DNA of 64,000 nt from Acidobacteriaceae bacterium UBA1307 (GTDB lineage Bacteria > Acidobacteriota > Terriglobia > Terriglobales > Acidobacteriaceae). This document shows positions 41,485 to 50,095 of the stretch, one piece after another (positions within the stretch are counted from its first letter, which is position 1; every line of letters begins with the position of its first letter). A model generated the notes under the pieces. The model searched no databases, was not told where the DNA came from, and saw only the letters and a list, made by a program, of their open reading frames with translations. The stretch is taken from contig DBTV01000007.1 of the NCBI GenBank assembly GCA_002307235.1, positions 24,660 through 88,659 on the forward strand, given 5' to 3'. The position numbers and the translations under genes were made by a program.

Positions 41485-42777
41485 ATGAGCGGAAAGAACG
41501 CTGCCGCGGGCAGTCATCGATTCTGTAGAAGAGCTGCGGCGCTGCTTTCGATCTGCGCGCTGGCCATGGCGGGCCGCGCCGTGGCCGCCGCGGGAGCTGC
41601 CAACGAGCGGCCTCCGCGCCCGCGCATGTTGAAAGGCGGCCTGCCCGACCGGCCCAGCCTTTCGCCCGAGATTTCCATTCCCGTTGAGCCTCTGGGCTTT
41701 ACGGCTCCGGGAGGGCTCTATCTGGGCCAGCGCGTCAGCCTCGTTTCTCTCGATTTTCTTGGGGAAAACCGGTTGTTGTTCACCTTTCGCGTGCCGGGGT
41801 TGATGCATCGCGATTCCACGCAAAACAAGGACGGAGACGAGCGGCAGATTCGCGCGGTCGTGATCGATTTGCCGACCGGCGTGGCGACAACCGAGGCGGT
41901 CTGGACCCTGCATGACCGGGCGCATTACCTTTGGGCGCTGGGCGACGGGCATTTTCTGCTGCGTGACGGAGCCAATGTCTCCGAGGGCGATGCCGAGCTT
42001 GTGCTGAAGCCGCTGTTGCACTTTCCCGGGCCGCTGCTTTCGCTGGCGATGGACCCGACGCAGCGCTATATGGTGGCGAACTCCTACGAGCCGCCGACGA
42101 ATAGCGATGCGGACCAGACTGCCGAGGATCGGGTGATTCGCATTCTTGAACGCGCTTCGGGCCGCGTGCTTCTGGTCAGCCGGATTCGTGCGGCGCAGCA
42201 GTTGCCGATCAACAGCGAAGGCTATCTGGAGTTGCTGCGCGGCTCAGGCCTGTCGTGGATGCTGAATCTGCATCTGTATACGGGCGGCAGCCGCCTGCTG
42301 GGCACGCTCGAATCCAGTTGCGTGCCGGGACTGGACTTTGAGACAGACGCGCTGTTGGTGGCAAACGGCTGCGCCATCGACGGTACGCGGTTGCTGATGG
42401 GGGTTACGACCGGGGGCAAGCTGCTTTGGCAGGATGCAGAGCCAGCAACCTCGGTGTGGCCGGTGCGCGTGCGCTCGGCCCAGGGCACGCGGCTGGCTGA
42501 GGAGACGCTGGTGGCGACCCATGCCGTCAGTGCCTATGCGCCGCTCGGTCAGGAGGACATCAAGGGCCAGGCCGTGCGCGTCTTCGATACGGCCACCGGC
42601 GCGATGGTCTTTGAAACCGCCGCAACGCCTGTGTTTGACGCGGGTGGCAACGTGGCGCTTTCGCCGAGCGGCCGTCGTCTGGCAGTGCTGTCGGGCGGCG
42701 CGCTGCAGATCTTTGCCTTGCCCATTCCGGCACCGAATATCCCTGCGGGTGGCGCACCGTCCGGGCACGGCCTGTAG
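41485..42777 (+). CDS. Secreted beta-propeller-like hypothetical protein
   Basis: A 430-residue protein with a basic N terminus and signal peptide (FCRRAAALLSICALAMAGRAVAAAG). WD/PQQ-like blade sequences follow: LVSLDFLGENRLLFTFRV, AHYLWALGDGHFLLRDG, LLSLAMDPTQRYMVAN and NVALSPSGRRLAVLSGGALQIF. No enzyme motif is visible. Proteins of this style are frequent in Acidobacteriota; a periplasmic scaffold or sensor role is possible. The PP2C gene follows after 43 bp. Confidence 0.75.
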   Translation: MSGKNAAAGSHRFCRRAAALLSICALAMAGRAVAAAGAANERPPRPRMLKGGLPDRPSLSPEISIPVEPLGFTAPGGLYLGQRVSLVSLDFLGENRLLFTFRVPGLMHRDSTQNKDGDERQIRAVVIDLPTGVATTEAVWTLHDRAHYLWALGDGHFLLRDGANVSEGDAELVLKPLLHFPGPLLSLAMDPTQRYMVANSYEPPTNSDADQTAEDRVIRILERASGRVLLVSRIRAAQQLPINSEGYLELLRGSGLSWMLNLHLYTGGSRLLGTLESSCVPGLDFETDALLVANGCAIDGTRLLMGVTTGGKLLWQDAEPATSVWPVRVRSAQGTRLAEETLVATHAVSAYAPLGQEDIKGQAVRVFDTATGAMVFETAATPVFDAGGNVALSPSGRRLAVLSGGALQIFALPIPAPNIPAGGAPSGHGL

Positions 42778-42820
42778 GAACCAGAGAATCTGTGTAAACT
42801 GAGCGAGAGGAGATGGCGCT

Positions 42821-43555
42821 TTGTCTACGGCAACTGTGACGTATCAAGCCGCGGCGGCTAGCGATCGGGGCCGCAAGCGTCCAGCAAACGAGGATGCCTT
42901 CGGGTTTTCTGTCGAGCATGGTGTCTACGTGGTCTGCGATGGCATGGGCGGGGCGGCGGCGGGCGAAATCGCCAGCACGCTGGCCGTCGATGAGTTCATG
43001 CATCGCATGACGGAGAAGAGCGCGAAGCCCTCGCGCGAGGCCGCCGAGAGTGCCGTGCTTGCCTCGAATGCGGCCATCTACACGCGCTCGCACCGCAATG
43101 CGAAGCTGAGTGGCATGGGCACGACGCTGGTGAGTCTTGTCGTCGAGGCCTCGCAGGCGTGGATTCTCAACGTCGGCGACAGCCGATGTTATCGACTGCA
43201 CGAAGATACATTGGAACAGATCACGCTCGATCACTCGCTGGTGGAAGAGCAGGTGCGTCTGGGCAGGTTGACAAGCGAGGAAGCGGCGCGTTCGCCTCTG
43301 CGCAATGTGATTACGCGCGCGCTCGGAACCCAGCCGCATGTGACCACGGATGTCTTCGAGTTGGAGACCGTGCCGGGCGATCTTTTCCTGCTCTGCTCCG
43401 ATGGCCTGACGCGCGAACTTTGCGACGATCAGCTTGCGCAGATGCTGCGTTCGAGTCATGAACTCGATGTGCTGTGCGAGGACTTGGTGAATGCCGCGAA
43501 TCTTTCCGGCGGGCGCGACAATATTACTTGCGTCGTGGTGCGCGTTGCGGCGTAA
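42821..43555 (+). CDS. PP2C-family protein serine/threonine phosphatase
   Basis: A 244-residue Stp1/PphA-like phosphatase with the metal-binding motifs in order: SDRGRKRPANEDAF, VVCDGMGGAAAGEIAS, GMGTTLVSLVV, LNVGDSRCYRL, DHSLVEEQVRLGRLT, NVITRALG, LFLLCSDGLTREL and GGRDNITCVVV. It reverses Hanks-type kinase phosphorylation, but no kinase gene is nearby. The start codon is TTG, chosen because GAGAGGAG lies eight bases upstream and no ATG precedes the first motif. Confidence 0.93.
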   Translation: MSTATVTYQAAAASDRGRKRPANEDAFGFSVEHGVYVVCDGMGGAAAGEIASTLAVDEFMHRMTEKSAKPSREAAESAVLASNAAIYTRSHRNAKLSGMGTTLVSLVVEASQAWILNVGDSRCYRLHEDTLEQITLDHSLVEEQVRLGRLTSEEAARSPLRNVITRALGTQPHVTTDVFELETVPGDLFLLCSDGLTRELCDDQLAQMLRSSHELDVLCEDLVNAANLSGGRDNITCVVVRVAA

Positions 43556-43747
43556 ACGGCCGAGTTGCGCGAAGATTCAAGAAGGGGCTGGCGCATGCGT
43601 CGGCTCTTCTTTCTTGCGGCCGTCATTATCATGCTTGGCCATGTACAATTCTTCGCAGAGTTTGAAAGCCCGGCTGGATGGCTTTCAATGACGGGATCGA
43701 CCCGTCGGCACGATTGCTGCAAATGCCTTTTTAGGAGTCTTGGTCGA

Positions 43748-45283
43748 ATGAACCGACGTGCAATGTTGAAGACGGTGGGCGGAACCTGTTCCGCTCTTGC
43801 CTTGTCGCAGTTGGCCGTGGTGCGTGCCGCGGCCGCGGAGACGCGCTTTGAGGGAACGCGCGATTCGCTGAAGCGGTATCGTATTCCCGAGTGGTTTCGT
43901 GATGCGAAGTTCGGCATCTGGGCGCACTGGGGTCCGCAGTCGGCCATCGAAGCGGGCGACTGGTATGCGCGCAACATGTACATCGAAGGCAGCGAGCAGT
44001 ACAACTACCATGTGCAGACCTACGGCCATCCGTCGAAGGTTGGCTACAAGGATCTGATCAATGACTGGAAGGCCGCGAAGTGGGATCCCGATGGGTTGAT
44101 CTCGCTCTATAAGCGCGCCGGTGCAAAGTACTTCGTCTCGATGGGCATGCATCACGACAACTTCGATCTGTGGAACTCGAAGTACAACCGCTGGAACTCG
44201 GTCCAGATGGGGCCGAAGAAGGATGTGGTCGGCATCTGGCGCGAGGCGGCGCGCAAGCAGGGCCTGCGCTTTGGCGTGAGCGAGCATCTGTGGATCAGCT
44301 ACAAATGGTGGGCGACGGCGCACCTTGCCGACAAGCATGGATCGCTGGCCGGCGTGCCGTATGATGGCGCCGATCCCAAGTTTGCGGATCTTTACCACGA
44401 TGCCGACAGTGGCCGTTTTGGCACGACGCTTGACTGGAACAGCGACGGCATTCCCGATGCATGGCGCAAGCATTATCTGGATCGCGTTACCGACTTGATC
44501 GATCAGCACGCGCCGGACCTGCTCTACACCGATGGCTATCTTCCCTTTGAAGAGTACGGCCTGAAGATGGTTTCGCATTTGTACAACGTGAGCGCGGCGC
44601 ACAATGGCGGCGTGGTCGAGGCGGTCTATAACAGCAAGCTCGACTCTGATTGCGCGGTGGGCACCTGCGCGCTCGATCGCGAACGTGGCGTCAATGATGA
44701 GATTTCTGCCGAACCCTGGCAGAGCGATACGTGCATCGGGCAGTGGCATTACAAGCGCGGGCAAAAGTACAAGACGGCGAAAAAAGTCATCGACCTTTTG
44801 ACCGACATCGTGAGCAAGAACGGCAATCTGTTGCTGAGTGTGCCGCTGCCGAACTCGGGCGAACCCGATTGGGAAGAGCGCGAGGTTCTGCGCGACATCA
44901 CTGCCTGGATGGACGTGAACGGCGAGGGCATCTTTGCCTCGCGGCCGTGGAAGATTTACGGCGAAGGGCCGTCGACGGAGATCAAACTCAAGTCTGAGGG
45001 CTTCAACGAGGACAAGCGCGGCGACTTTACGGCGCAGGATGTGCGCTTCACCACGAAGGGTTCGACGCTCTACGCCTTCGTGCAGGGCGTGCCGCATCGC
45101 GAGGCCATCGTCAAGGCACTGGGGTACGACAGCGATCAGCGACCGGGCAAGATTCAGCACGTGAGCCTGCTCGGAGCCAGGAACGCGGTGAAGTGGACGC
45201 AGGAAGCGGGCGCCTTGCGCGTGACCCTGCCCGAGGAAAAACTCTCGGAGATCGGCATTACGCTGAAGGTGGAGTTCGCGTAA
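43748..45283 (+). CDS. Alpha-L-fucosidase, glycoside hydrolase family 29
   Basis: About 511 residues. The N terminus MNRRAMLKTVGGTCSALALS has a twin-arginine motif (NRRAMLK), indicating Tat export. The GH29 catalytic domain shows EWFRDAKFGIWAHWGPQS, YFVSMGMHHDNFDLWNSKY, WREAARKQGLRFGVSEH, DLLYTDGYLPFEEYG (probable nucleophile Asp) and KNGNLLLSVPLPNSGEPD. A C-terminal beta-sandwich follows. It releases L-fucose from glycans. TAGGAG stands about eleven bases before the ATG. A sugar isomerase-like gene with L-fucose isomerase likeness lies 13 kb away. Confidence 0.93.
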   Translation: MNRRAMLKTVGGTCSALALSQLAVVRAAAAETRFEGTRDSLKRYRIPEWFRDAKFGIWAHWGPQSAIEAGDWYARNMYIEGSEQYNYHVQTYGHPSKVGYKDLINDWKAAKWDPDGLISLYKRAGAKYFVSMGMHHDNFDLWNSKYNRWNSVQMGPKKDVVGIWREAARKQGLRFGVSEHLWISYKWWATAHLADKHGSLAGVPYDGADPKFADLYHDADSGRFGTTLDWNSDGIPDAWRKHYLDRVTDLIDQHAPDLLYTDGYLPFEEYGLKMVSHLYNVSAAHNGGVVEAVYNSKLDSDCAVGTCALDRERGVNDEISAEPWQSDTCIGQWHYKRGQKYKTAKKVIDLLTDIVSKNGNLLLSVPLPNSGEPDWEEREVLRDITAWMDVNGEGIFASRPWKIYGEGPSTEIKLKSEGFNEDKRGDFTAQDVRFTTKGSTLYAFVQGVPHREAIVKALGYDSDQRPGKIQHVSLLGARNAVKWTQEAGALRVTLPEEKLSEIGITLKVEFA

Positions 45284-45320
45284 ATTCTTGTCGTGCTTTC
45301 CCAAAGTAGAATCAACGAAA

Positions 45321-45348
45321 GGGGCTAAACGTCGATGCGTTTGGCCCC
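45321..45348 (+). terminator. Terminator after the fucosidase gene
   Basis: GGGGCTAAACG pairs with CGTTTGGCCCC (one wobble) around a 6-base loop, followed by TCGTGTTTT. Confidence 0.75.
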
Positions 45349-45404
45349 TCGTGTTTTGCACATCGCGCGGCCTCGCGCGCCTTGTAGTATGAACGTGGAG
45401 CCTC

Positions 45405-47678
45405 ATGAAAGAAGCAAAAATACTCTCTTCCGAAATTCTTCTTCACATTGCACAAACGCTCAATCTGCCCATGCATGGATTGGTGGCAGTGATTGGCTTG
45501 CTCGACGAGGGCGGCACGGTGCCGTTCATCGCGCGTTATCGCAAGGAGGCCACCGGCAATCTCGACGAGGTGCAGATTCGCTCGATCGAAGAGAAGCTCG
45601 GTTACTTCCGCGAACTGGTAGAGCGGCGCGAGAGCATTCTGGCCTCGATTACCGAGCAGGGCAAGTTGACCGACGAGCTGAAGGCGAAGATCGAAGCCAC
45701 GCTCGACAAGAGCGAACTCGAGGATCTCTACCTGCCCTACAAGCCGAAGCGCCGCACCAAGGCGACCATCGCGCGCGAAAAAGGTCTTGAACCGCTGGCG
45801 CAATATCTGTGGGCGCAGCAACCGGCGGAGCTGGCTTTGGCCGCGCTTGCGCCGACCTTCATCAACGCCGAACTGGGCGTGGCCAGTGTCGATGAGGCGC
45901 TTGAAGGCGCGCGGCACATTGTTGCCGAGTGGATCAGCGAAGATGCCGATCTGCGCAAGGCGCTGCGCGCGATGGTCTTTGACGAGGGCGTCGTGGTCAG
46001 CCGCAAGGTGACCGATGCGGTCGATGCGCAGGAAAAATTCAAGATGTACTACGAGTATTCGGAGCCGGTGAAGACCATCCCGTCGCACCGCATGCTTGCG
46101 ATCCGTCGCGGCGAGGGTGAGAACATTCTCTACTTCCTCATCGAGATTGAAAACGAACGCGCGCTCGGCGTGATTCGCAGTCGCGTGGTGCGCACGGAAG
46201 GTGACTGGCGGCCGCAGCTTGAGCTGGCCGTGGACGACGCATGGAAGCGCCTGTTGAACGCATCGATTCAGGGTGAGGTGCGCGTCGAGTTGAAGCATCG
46301 CTCCGACACCGACGCCATTCAGGTTTTTCGCGACAATCTTTATCAGATTCTGCTGGCGCCGCCGGCCGGGCCCATCGCCGTGCTCGGCATTGATCCGGGC
46401 CTGCGCACGGGATGCAAGGTTGCGGTGGTCGATGAGACGGGCAAACTGCTCGGCCATGACGTGCTTTATCTGCACACCTCAAAGCATGGCAACGAGGAGT
46501 CGGTGCCCAAGCTCGAACGCCTCTTGGCCGCGCATAACATTCGCGCCATCGCCATCGGCAACGGCACGGCCTCGCGCGAGACGGATGCCTTTGTGCGCGA
46601 GTTTCTGAGCGGGCATGGACTGAAGGACATCTTCTCGGTGACGGTCAGCGAGGCTGGCGCCAGCGTCTACTCGGCCTCCGATGTGGCGCGGCAGGAGTTT
46701 CCCGATCTTGACCTGACGGTGCGCGGCGCCATCTCGATTGCGCGCCGACTGCAAGACCCGCTCTCGGAGCTGGTCAAGGTCGATCCGAAGTCGATCGGCG
46801 TCGGGCAGTATCAGCATGATGTTGACCAGCGCCAGTTGCAGGACTCGCTCAATGCGACGATTGAAAGCTGCGTGAACAAGGTTGGCGTCGATCTGAACAC
46901 CTCGTCGTGGACCTTGCTGCGTTACGTGGCTGGCATCACCGAGCGCACGGCGCTGAACATCGTCAGCTATCGCAATGAGAAGGGCGCCTTCCGCTCGCGC
47001 CAGCAGGTGCTCGAGGTGCCGGGCATCGGCCCGAAGAGCTTCGAACAGGCTGCCGGATTTTTGCGCATTCGCAATGCGGACAACCCGCTCGACAGCACCG
47101 CCGTGCACCCGGAGTCGTACGCGATTGTCGAGCAGATCGCGCAGATGGCCAACGCCACGGTGAGCGACATTATTCATCGCCCCGAGCTGCTTGAAAAGGT
47201 TGACAGCACCAAGCTCTCCGCCGGTTCCTACACGGTCAAGGACATTCTGGCCGAGTTGCGCAAGCCGGGTCGCGATCCGCGCGAGAGCTTCGTTGCGCCG
47301 AGCTTCAAGGAAGGCGTCAAGGAGATCTCTGACCTTGAGATCGGCATGGTGCTTGAGGGCGTCGTGACCAACGTCACGCGCTTCGGTGCCTTCGTCGACA
47401 TCGGCGTGCATCAGGACGGTCTGGTACACATCAGCGAGCTGTCGAACAAGTTCATCAAGGACCCGTCGGAGGCCGTCAAGACTGGCCAGATCGTCAAGGT
47501 CAAGGTGATGGGGGCCGATGCCAAAAACAAGCGCATCGCACTGTCGATCAAGGCGCTGCTGCCGCCCGGCGGCGGACGTGCGCAGGGCCGCGGGCCGTCG
47601 CGTCCACAGGCTCCGCCGCCGCAGTTGAGCATGCAGGACAAGCTCGCCGCCTTGTCGAGCAAATGGAAGACGCGGTAA
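45405..47678 (+). CDS. tex: Tex-type S1 RNA-binding transcription accessory protein
   Basis: A 757-residue Tex homologue. Visible parts: an N-terminal helical region with EGGTVPFIARYRKEATGNLDE, LYLPYKPKRRTKATIARE-like segment, a YqgF-like RNase H fold (IAVLGIDPGLRTGCKVAVVD, RAIAIGNGTASRETDAF, SVTVSEAGASVYSAS), SIGVGQYQHDVDQ, helix-hairpin-helix region QQVLEVPGIGPKSFEQAAGF, and a C-terminal S1 domain (EGVVTNVTRFGAFVDIGVHQ, DGLVHISELS). It is conserved and acts on RNA or transcription complexes. GGAG lies five or six bases before the ATG. Confidence 0.96.
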   Translation: MKEAKILSSEILLHIAQTLNLPMHGLVAVIGLLDEGGTVPFIARYRKEATGNLDEVQIRSIEEKLGYFRELVERRESILASITEQGKLTDELKAKIEATLDKSELEDLYLPYKPKRRTKATIAREKGLEPLAQYLWAQQPAELALAALAPTFINAELGVASVDEALEGARHIVAEWISEDADLRKALRAMVFDEGVVVSRKVTDAVDAQEKFKMYYEYSEPVKTIPSHRMLAIRRGEGENILYFLIEIENERALGVIRSRVVRTEGDWRPQLELAVDDAWKRLLNASIQGEVRVELKHRSDTDAIQVFRDNLYQILLAPPAGPIAVLGIDPGLRTGCKVAVVDETGKLLGHDVLYLHTSKHGNEESVPKLERLLAAHNIRAIAIGNGTASRETDAFVREFLSGHGLKDIFSVTVSEAGASVYSASDVARQEFPDLDLTVRGAISIARRLQDPLSELVKVDPKSIGVGQYQHDVDQRQLQDSLNATIESCVNKVGVDLNTSSWTLLRYVAGITERTALNIVSYRNEKGAFRSRQQVLEVPGIGPKSFEQAAGFLRIRNADNPLDSTAVHPESYAIVEQIAQMANATVSDIIHRPELLEKVDSTKLSAGSYTVKDILAELRKPGRDPRESFVAPSFKEGVKEISDLEIGMVLEGVVTNVTRFGAFVDIGVHQDGLVHISELSNKFIKDPSEAVKTGQIVKVKVMGADAKNKRIALSIKALLPPGGGRAQGRGPSRPQAPPPQLSMQDKLAALSSKWKTR

Positions 47679-47687
47679 CGCGCAAGC

Positions 47688-47722
47688 AAAGGCCTCCGTG
47701 CGAAAAATGCGCGGAGGCTTTT
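47688..47722 (+). terminator. Terminator after tex
   Basis: AAAGGCCTCCG pairs with CGGAGGCTTTT (one bulge), followed by CTGCT. The stop codon is about 10 bases before. Confidence 0.75.
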
Positions 47723-47747
47723 CTGCTGGTGAAAGGATCGGAGCACG

Positions 47748-48272
47748 ATGCGGTTGCGACTGGCGACGGAAGCTGATCTCGATGCAATTCTCGCGCTGGT
47801 GCGTGGCGTGGTTCCCCTCATGCGCGCTAACGGCAATTTCCAGTGGAGCGAGAGCTATCCGAATCGGGAGATCTTTGCGCGCGATCTTTCTCTTGGCCAA
47901 CTCTGGGTTGCCGTGTGCCAGGCTGAGGACCAGGAAAAAGTTGCCGGGGTGGCGGCGCTGACGCAGGACCAATCGCCCGAGTACGCGCAGGTGGGCTGGA
48001 ATCTTGACGAGCCGGCCATGGTTGTGCACCGGATGGCGGTCGATCCGCGGTGGCGCGGGCAGGGCGTTGCGCGCCAGTTGATGCAGCAGGCCGAGCGTGT
48101 CGCGCAAGAGTCTGGCATCGCGCTTCTGCGCGTCGATACGAATGCGAAAAACAGCGCGATGCAGCGGTTGATTGTTTCGCTCGGCTACGCGTTCTCTGGC
48201 GCCTTCGCCTTCGATAGCCGACCCGGGCTGCGCTTTTATGCCTACGAAAAACGCACGACCGAGTCGGCCTGA
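47748..48272 (+). CDS. GNAT-family N-acetyltransferase
   Basis: A 174-residue acetyl-CoA-dependent acetyltransferase: MRLRLATEADLDAILALVRG start, then VHRMAVDPRWRGQGVARQLMQQAE (motif A with the acetyl-CoA pyrophosphate loop R-G-Q-G-V-A) and LLRVDTNAKNSAMQRLIVSLGY (motif B). GGAG stands five bases before the ATG. Substrate unknown. Its end is 6 bp from the convergent ATP-grasp-like gene. Confidence 0.92.
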   Translation: MRLRLATEADLDAILALVRGVVPLMRANGNFQWSESYPNREIFARDLSLGQLWVAVCQAEDQEKVAGVAALTQDQSPEYAQVGWNLDEPAMVVHRMAVDPRWRGQGVARQLMQQAERVAQESGIALLRVDTNAKNSAMQRLIVSLGYAFSGAFAFDSRPGLRFYAYEKRTTESA

Positions 48273-48278
48273 AGAGGT

Positions 48279-49265
48279 CTATGCGATCTGCTTGCGCTGC
48301 GCTGCGGCTACCCTGGTTGCGGTTTTCTTTTTCTTGAGGGGCAGAGCCTCCGGCAGCGCGATGCTGAAGGCGAAGGGCTGCGGTGCGGCCTGGGCTCTGT
48401 CGATGGCCAGATCGGCGATGCTGTCCACAAGCCAGCGGAAGTGTTCTTCGCCGACGGACTGCGGATCAGCCTCGGGCGCTGGATCAATGTCGATGACGAA
48501 GGCCGTGCCCTTGGCAACGGCAAATTCGATGCGGCTGATCTCACAACCGAGGGCGCGGCTGAGCAGCACCGCTTCGTTCTCCATGCGTTTGAGCACGGTC
48601 TTCGGCAGCTTGGGCAGATCGGCGAGCGGCTGCCCTGTGGCAGGATTCCAGGCAAAACCGCGCACGCCCTTTTCGCTGACCACGTCGTAACGGAAGGTGA
48701 ATTCGGCCTCGACGGCCTGCTGATAGATCATGCACAGATCGCGCGTGCGGTCATAGGCGGCGAAGAACTCCTTGCGATCATGCACCTCGTAGACATCCGC
48801 GCCGCCATTGCCGCGAATCGGCTTCAAAAAGCCATGCTCGCCGACGGCGGCGAAGATCGCCCCCCAGTCGAGCGGATACTCGAAGTTGCGCAGGGCCTCG
48901 CCGGCAAGGCTGTTGGGCCGCTCCTTGTGGGGCAGCATCACCGTGGGAGGCACGGAAAGGCCCAGCCGCGAGGCCAGCGCGAACTCGAAGAACTTGTCAT
49001 TCGACGATTGCCGGAAGGGATGGTTGAGCACCACGGTGCCAGCCAGCGCAAGCTGCTTGAGCCAGGCGCTGTAGAAGGGAACCCGGTGGGCGATGCGATC
49101 AATGACGACCGCGTAGCGCGGCCCATGCGCGGCCAACTCCGCCGAGGGCGCGCCGATCTGAATGAACTCCGCCTCAACACCGTCGCGCGCGCGTGCCTTG
49201 ATGGTGGCGACCAGTGCGCCGGGAAAGTTGTCTTCGGTGCCAAAGAGAATGCCGATCCGCTTCAT
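48279..49265 (-). CDS. ATP-grasp-like protein of unknown substrate
   Basis: A 328-residue protein with an N-terminal pre-ATP-grasp fold (MKRIGILFGTEDNFPGALVATI), LNHPFRQSSNDKFFEFALASRLGLSVPPTVMLP, the glycine-rich clamp FLKPIRGNGGADVYEVHD, and the Mg-binding strand region SRIEFAVAKGTAFVIDIDPAPE. It resembles carbamoyl-phosphate/D-Ala ligase-like and RimK-like ATP-grasp enzymes; the acceptor cannot be told. GGAGG lies 7 bases before ATG 49265. The Lys-rich C terminus (PLKKKKTATRV) is unusual. Confidence 0.75.
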   Translation of the reverse strand: MKRIGILFGTEDNFPGALVATIKARARDGVEAEFIQIGAPSAELAAHGPRYAVVIDRIAHRVPFYSAWLKQLALAGTVVLNHPFRQSSNDKFFEFALASRLGLSVPPTVMLPHKERPNSLAGEALRNFEYPLDWGAIFAAVGEHGFLKPIRGNGGADVYEVHDRKEFFAAYDRTRDLCMIYQQAVEAEFTFRYDVVSEKGVRGFAWNPATGQPLADLPKLPKTVLKRMENEAVLLSRALGCEISRIEFAVAKGTAFVIDIDPAPEADPQSVGEEHFRWLVDSIADLAIDRAQAAPQPFAFSIALPEALPLKKKKTATRVAAAQRKQIA

Positions 49266-49408
49266 GCCATATCCTCCACAGATGAGGTCAGGATGCAACG
49301 AGAACATTGCGAGCGTGATTCGGCTTTAGTGTAGCCGGAAAAATGCGCCATGTTCACGAAGATCATGCGCAAACGAGCGGAAGGGTCCAAAAGCGGAACG
49401 GCGGTGCG

Positions 49409-50017
49409 TTATTGAGCACGCAGCGCGCGCATGTTGTAGTCGGAGACGGCCCGCGCCACCTCGAGCACCGGCAGGCGCTGCTCGGGAATCTCTTCGAGCC
49501 AGCAGCAGAGCGCCTCATAGACGGCACCGACCAGACACTGCGCGGCGATGCGTGGATCGGCCACGGCAAAGACCTCCGGCATCTCCAGAATATTCATGCG
49601 GATCTGCTCCACATGGTATTGCAGGATCGAGCGACGAACCTTTTCAAGCCGTGTACTCAGCCCGGAGGACTCAACGAGAAGAATCCGGGCCAGCTCCGGC
49701 GTCTGGGCCAGAAAGAGAAACAGCGATTCCAGGCCGCGCTCGACGCAGAGCAGCCGATTCGGCTCCTCAGCTTCGATCTCATCGAAAAGCACGGAGATCT
49801 TTTCGCCAAGATCTTCAAGCACTGCGGCAAAGATCTCTTCCTTGTTGCGAAAGTGCAGATAAAAGCTGCCGACCGAGCTGCCCGCTTCGGCGACGATCAT
49901 CGGGACCGTGGCGGCGTGGTAGCCATGCCTGCCGAACATGCGTACGGCGGATTCGAGCAGCTTTTTGCGTCGCGCATCCTTGCGTGCTTCGGTGGCTGGA
50001 GTTTTACGGTAAACCAT
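49409..50017 (-). CDS. TetR-family repressor of the efflux operon
   Basis: A 202-residue regulator with an N-terminal TetR helix-turn-helix (RRKKLLESAVRMFGRHGYHAATVPMIVAEAGSSVGSFYLHFRNKEEIFAAV). A helical ligand-binding domain follows, with LARILLVESSGLS and IAAQCLVGAVYEALCCWL. It is divergent from the efflux operon across a 78-bp spacer that contains a perfect 44-bp palindrome, its likely operator. ATG 50017 matches the family start. Confidence 0.92.
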   Translation of the reverse strand: MVYRKTPATEARKDARRKKLLESAVRMFGRHGYHAATVPMIVAEAGSSVGSFYLHFRNKEEIFAAVLEDLGEKISVLFDEIEAEEPNRLLCVERGLESLFLFLAQTPELARILLVESSGLSTRLEKVRRSILQYHVEQIRMNILEMPEVFAVADPRIAAQCLVGAVYEALCCWLEEIPEQRLPVLEVARAVSDYNMRALRAQ

Positions 50018-50041
50018 CGCTTTGAGTTTACCTTTCTTTCC

Positions 50042-50085
50042 CCTTGACAAGGAAAGAATGACGCGTCATTCTTTCCTTGTCAAGG
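50042..50085. promoter_or_regulatory. Perfect 44-bp palindromic operator with divergent overlapping promoters
   Basis: Every base of 50042-50063 pairs with 50064-50085. Each arm begins CCTTGACAAGG, so a TTGACA -35 box occurs on the plus strand at 50044-50049 and, by symmetry, on the minus strand at 50083-50078. CATTCT stands 17 bases after each as a candidate -10. Thus the tetR and efflux promoters are the same sequence read in opposite directions, both inside the repressor site. Confidence 0.85.
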
Positions 50086-50095
50086 ATGATTGCCC

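Noticed and set aside
41404..42021. Upstream extension of the EamA exporter to 544 codons
   Set aside because: The extra 200 codons run antisense into the secreted propeller-like gene and contain no membrane segments of the family.
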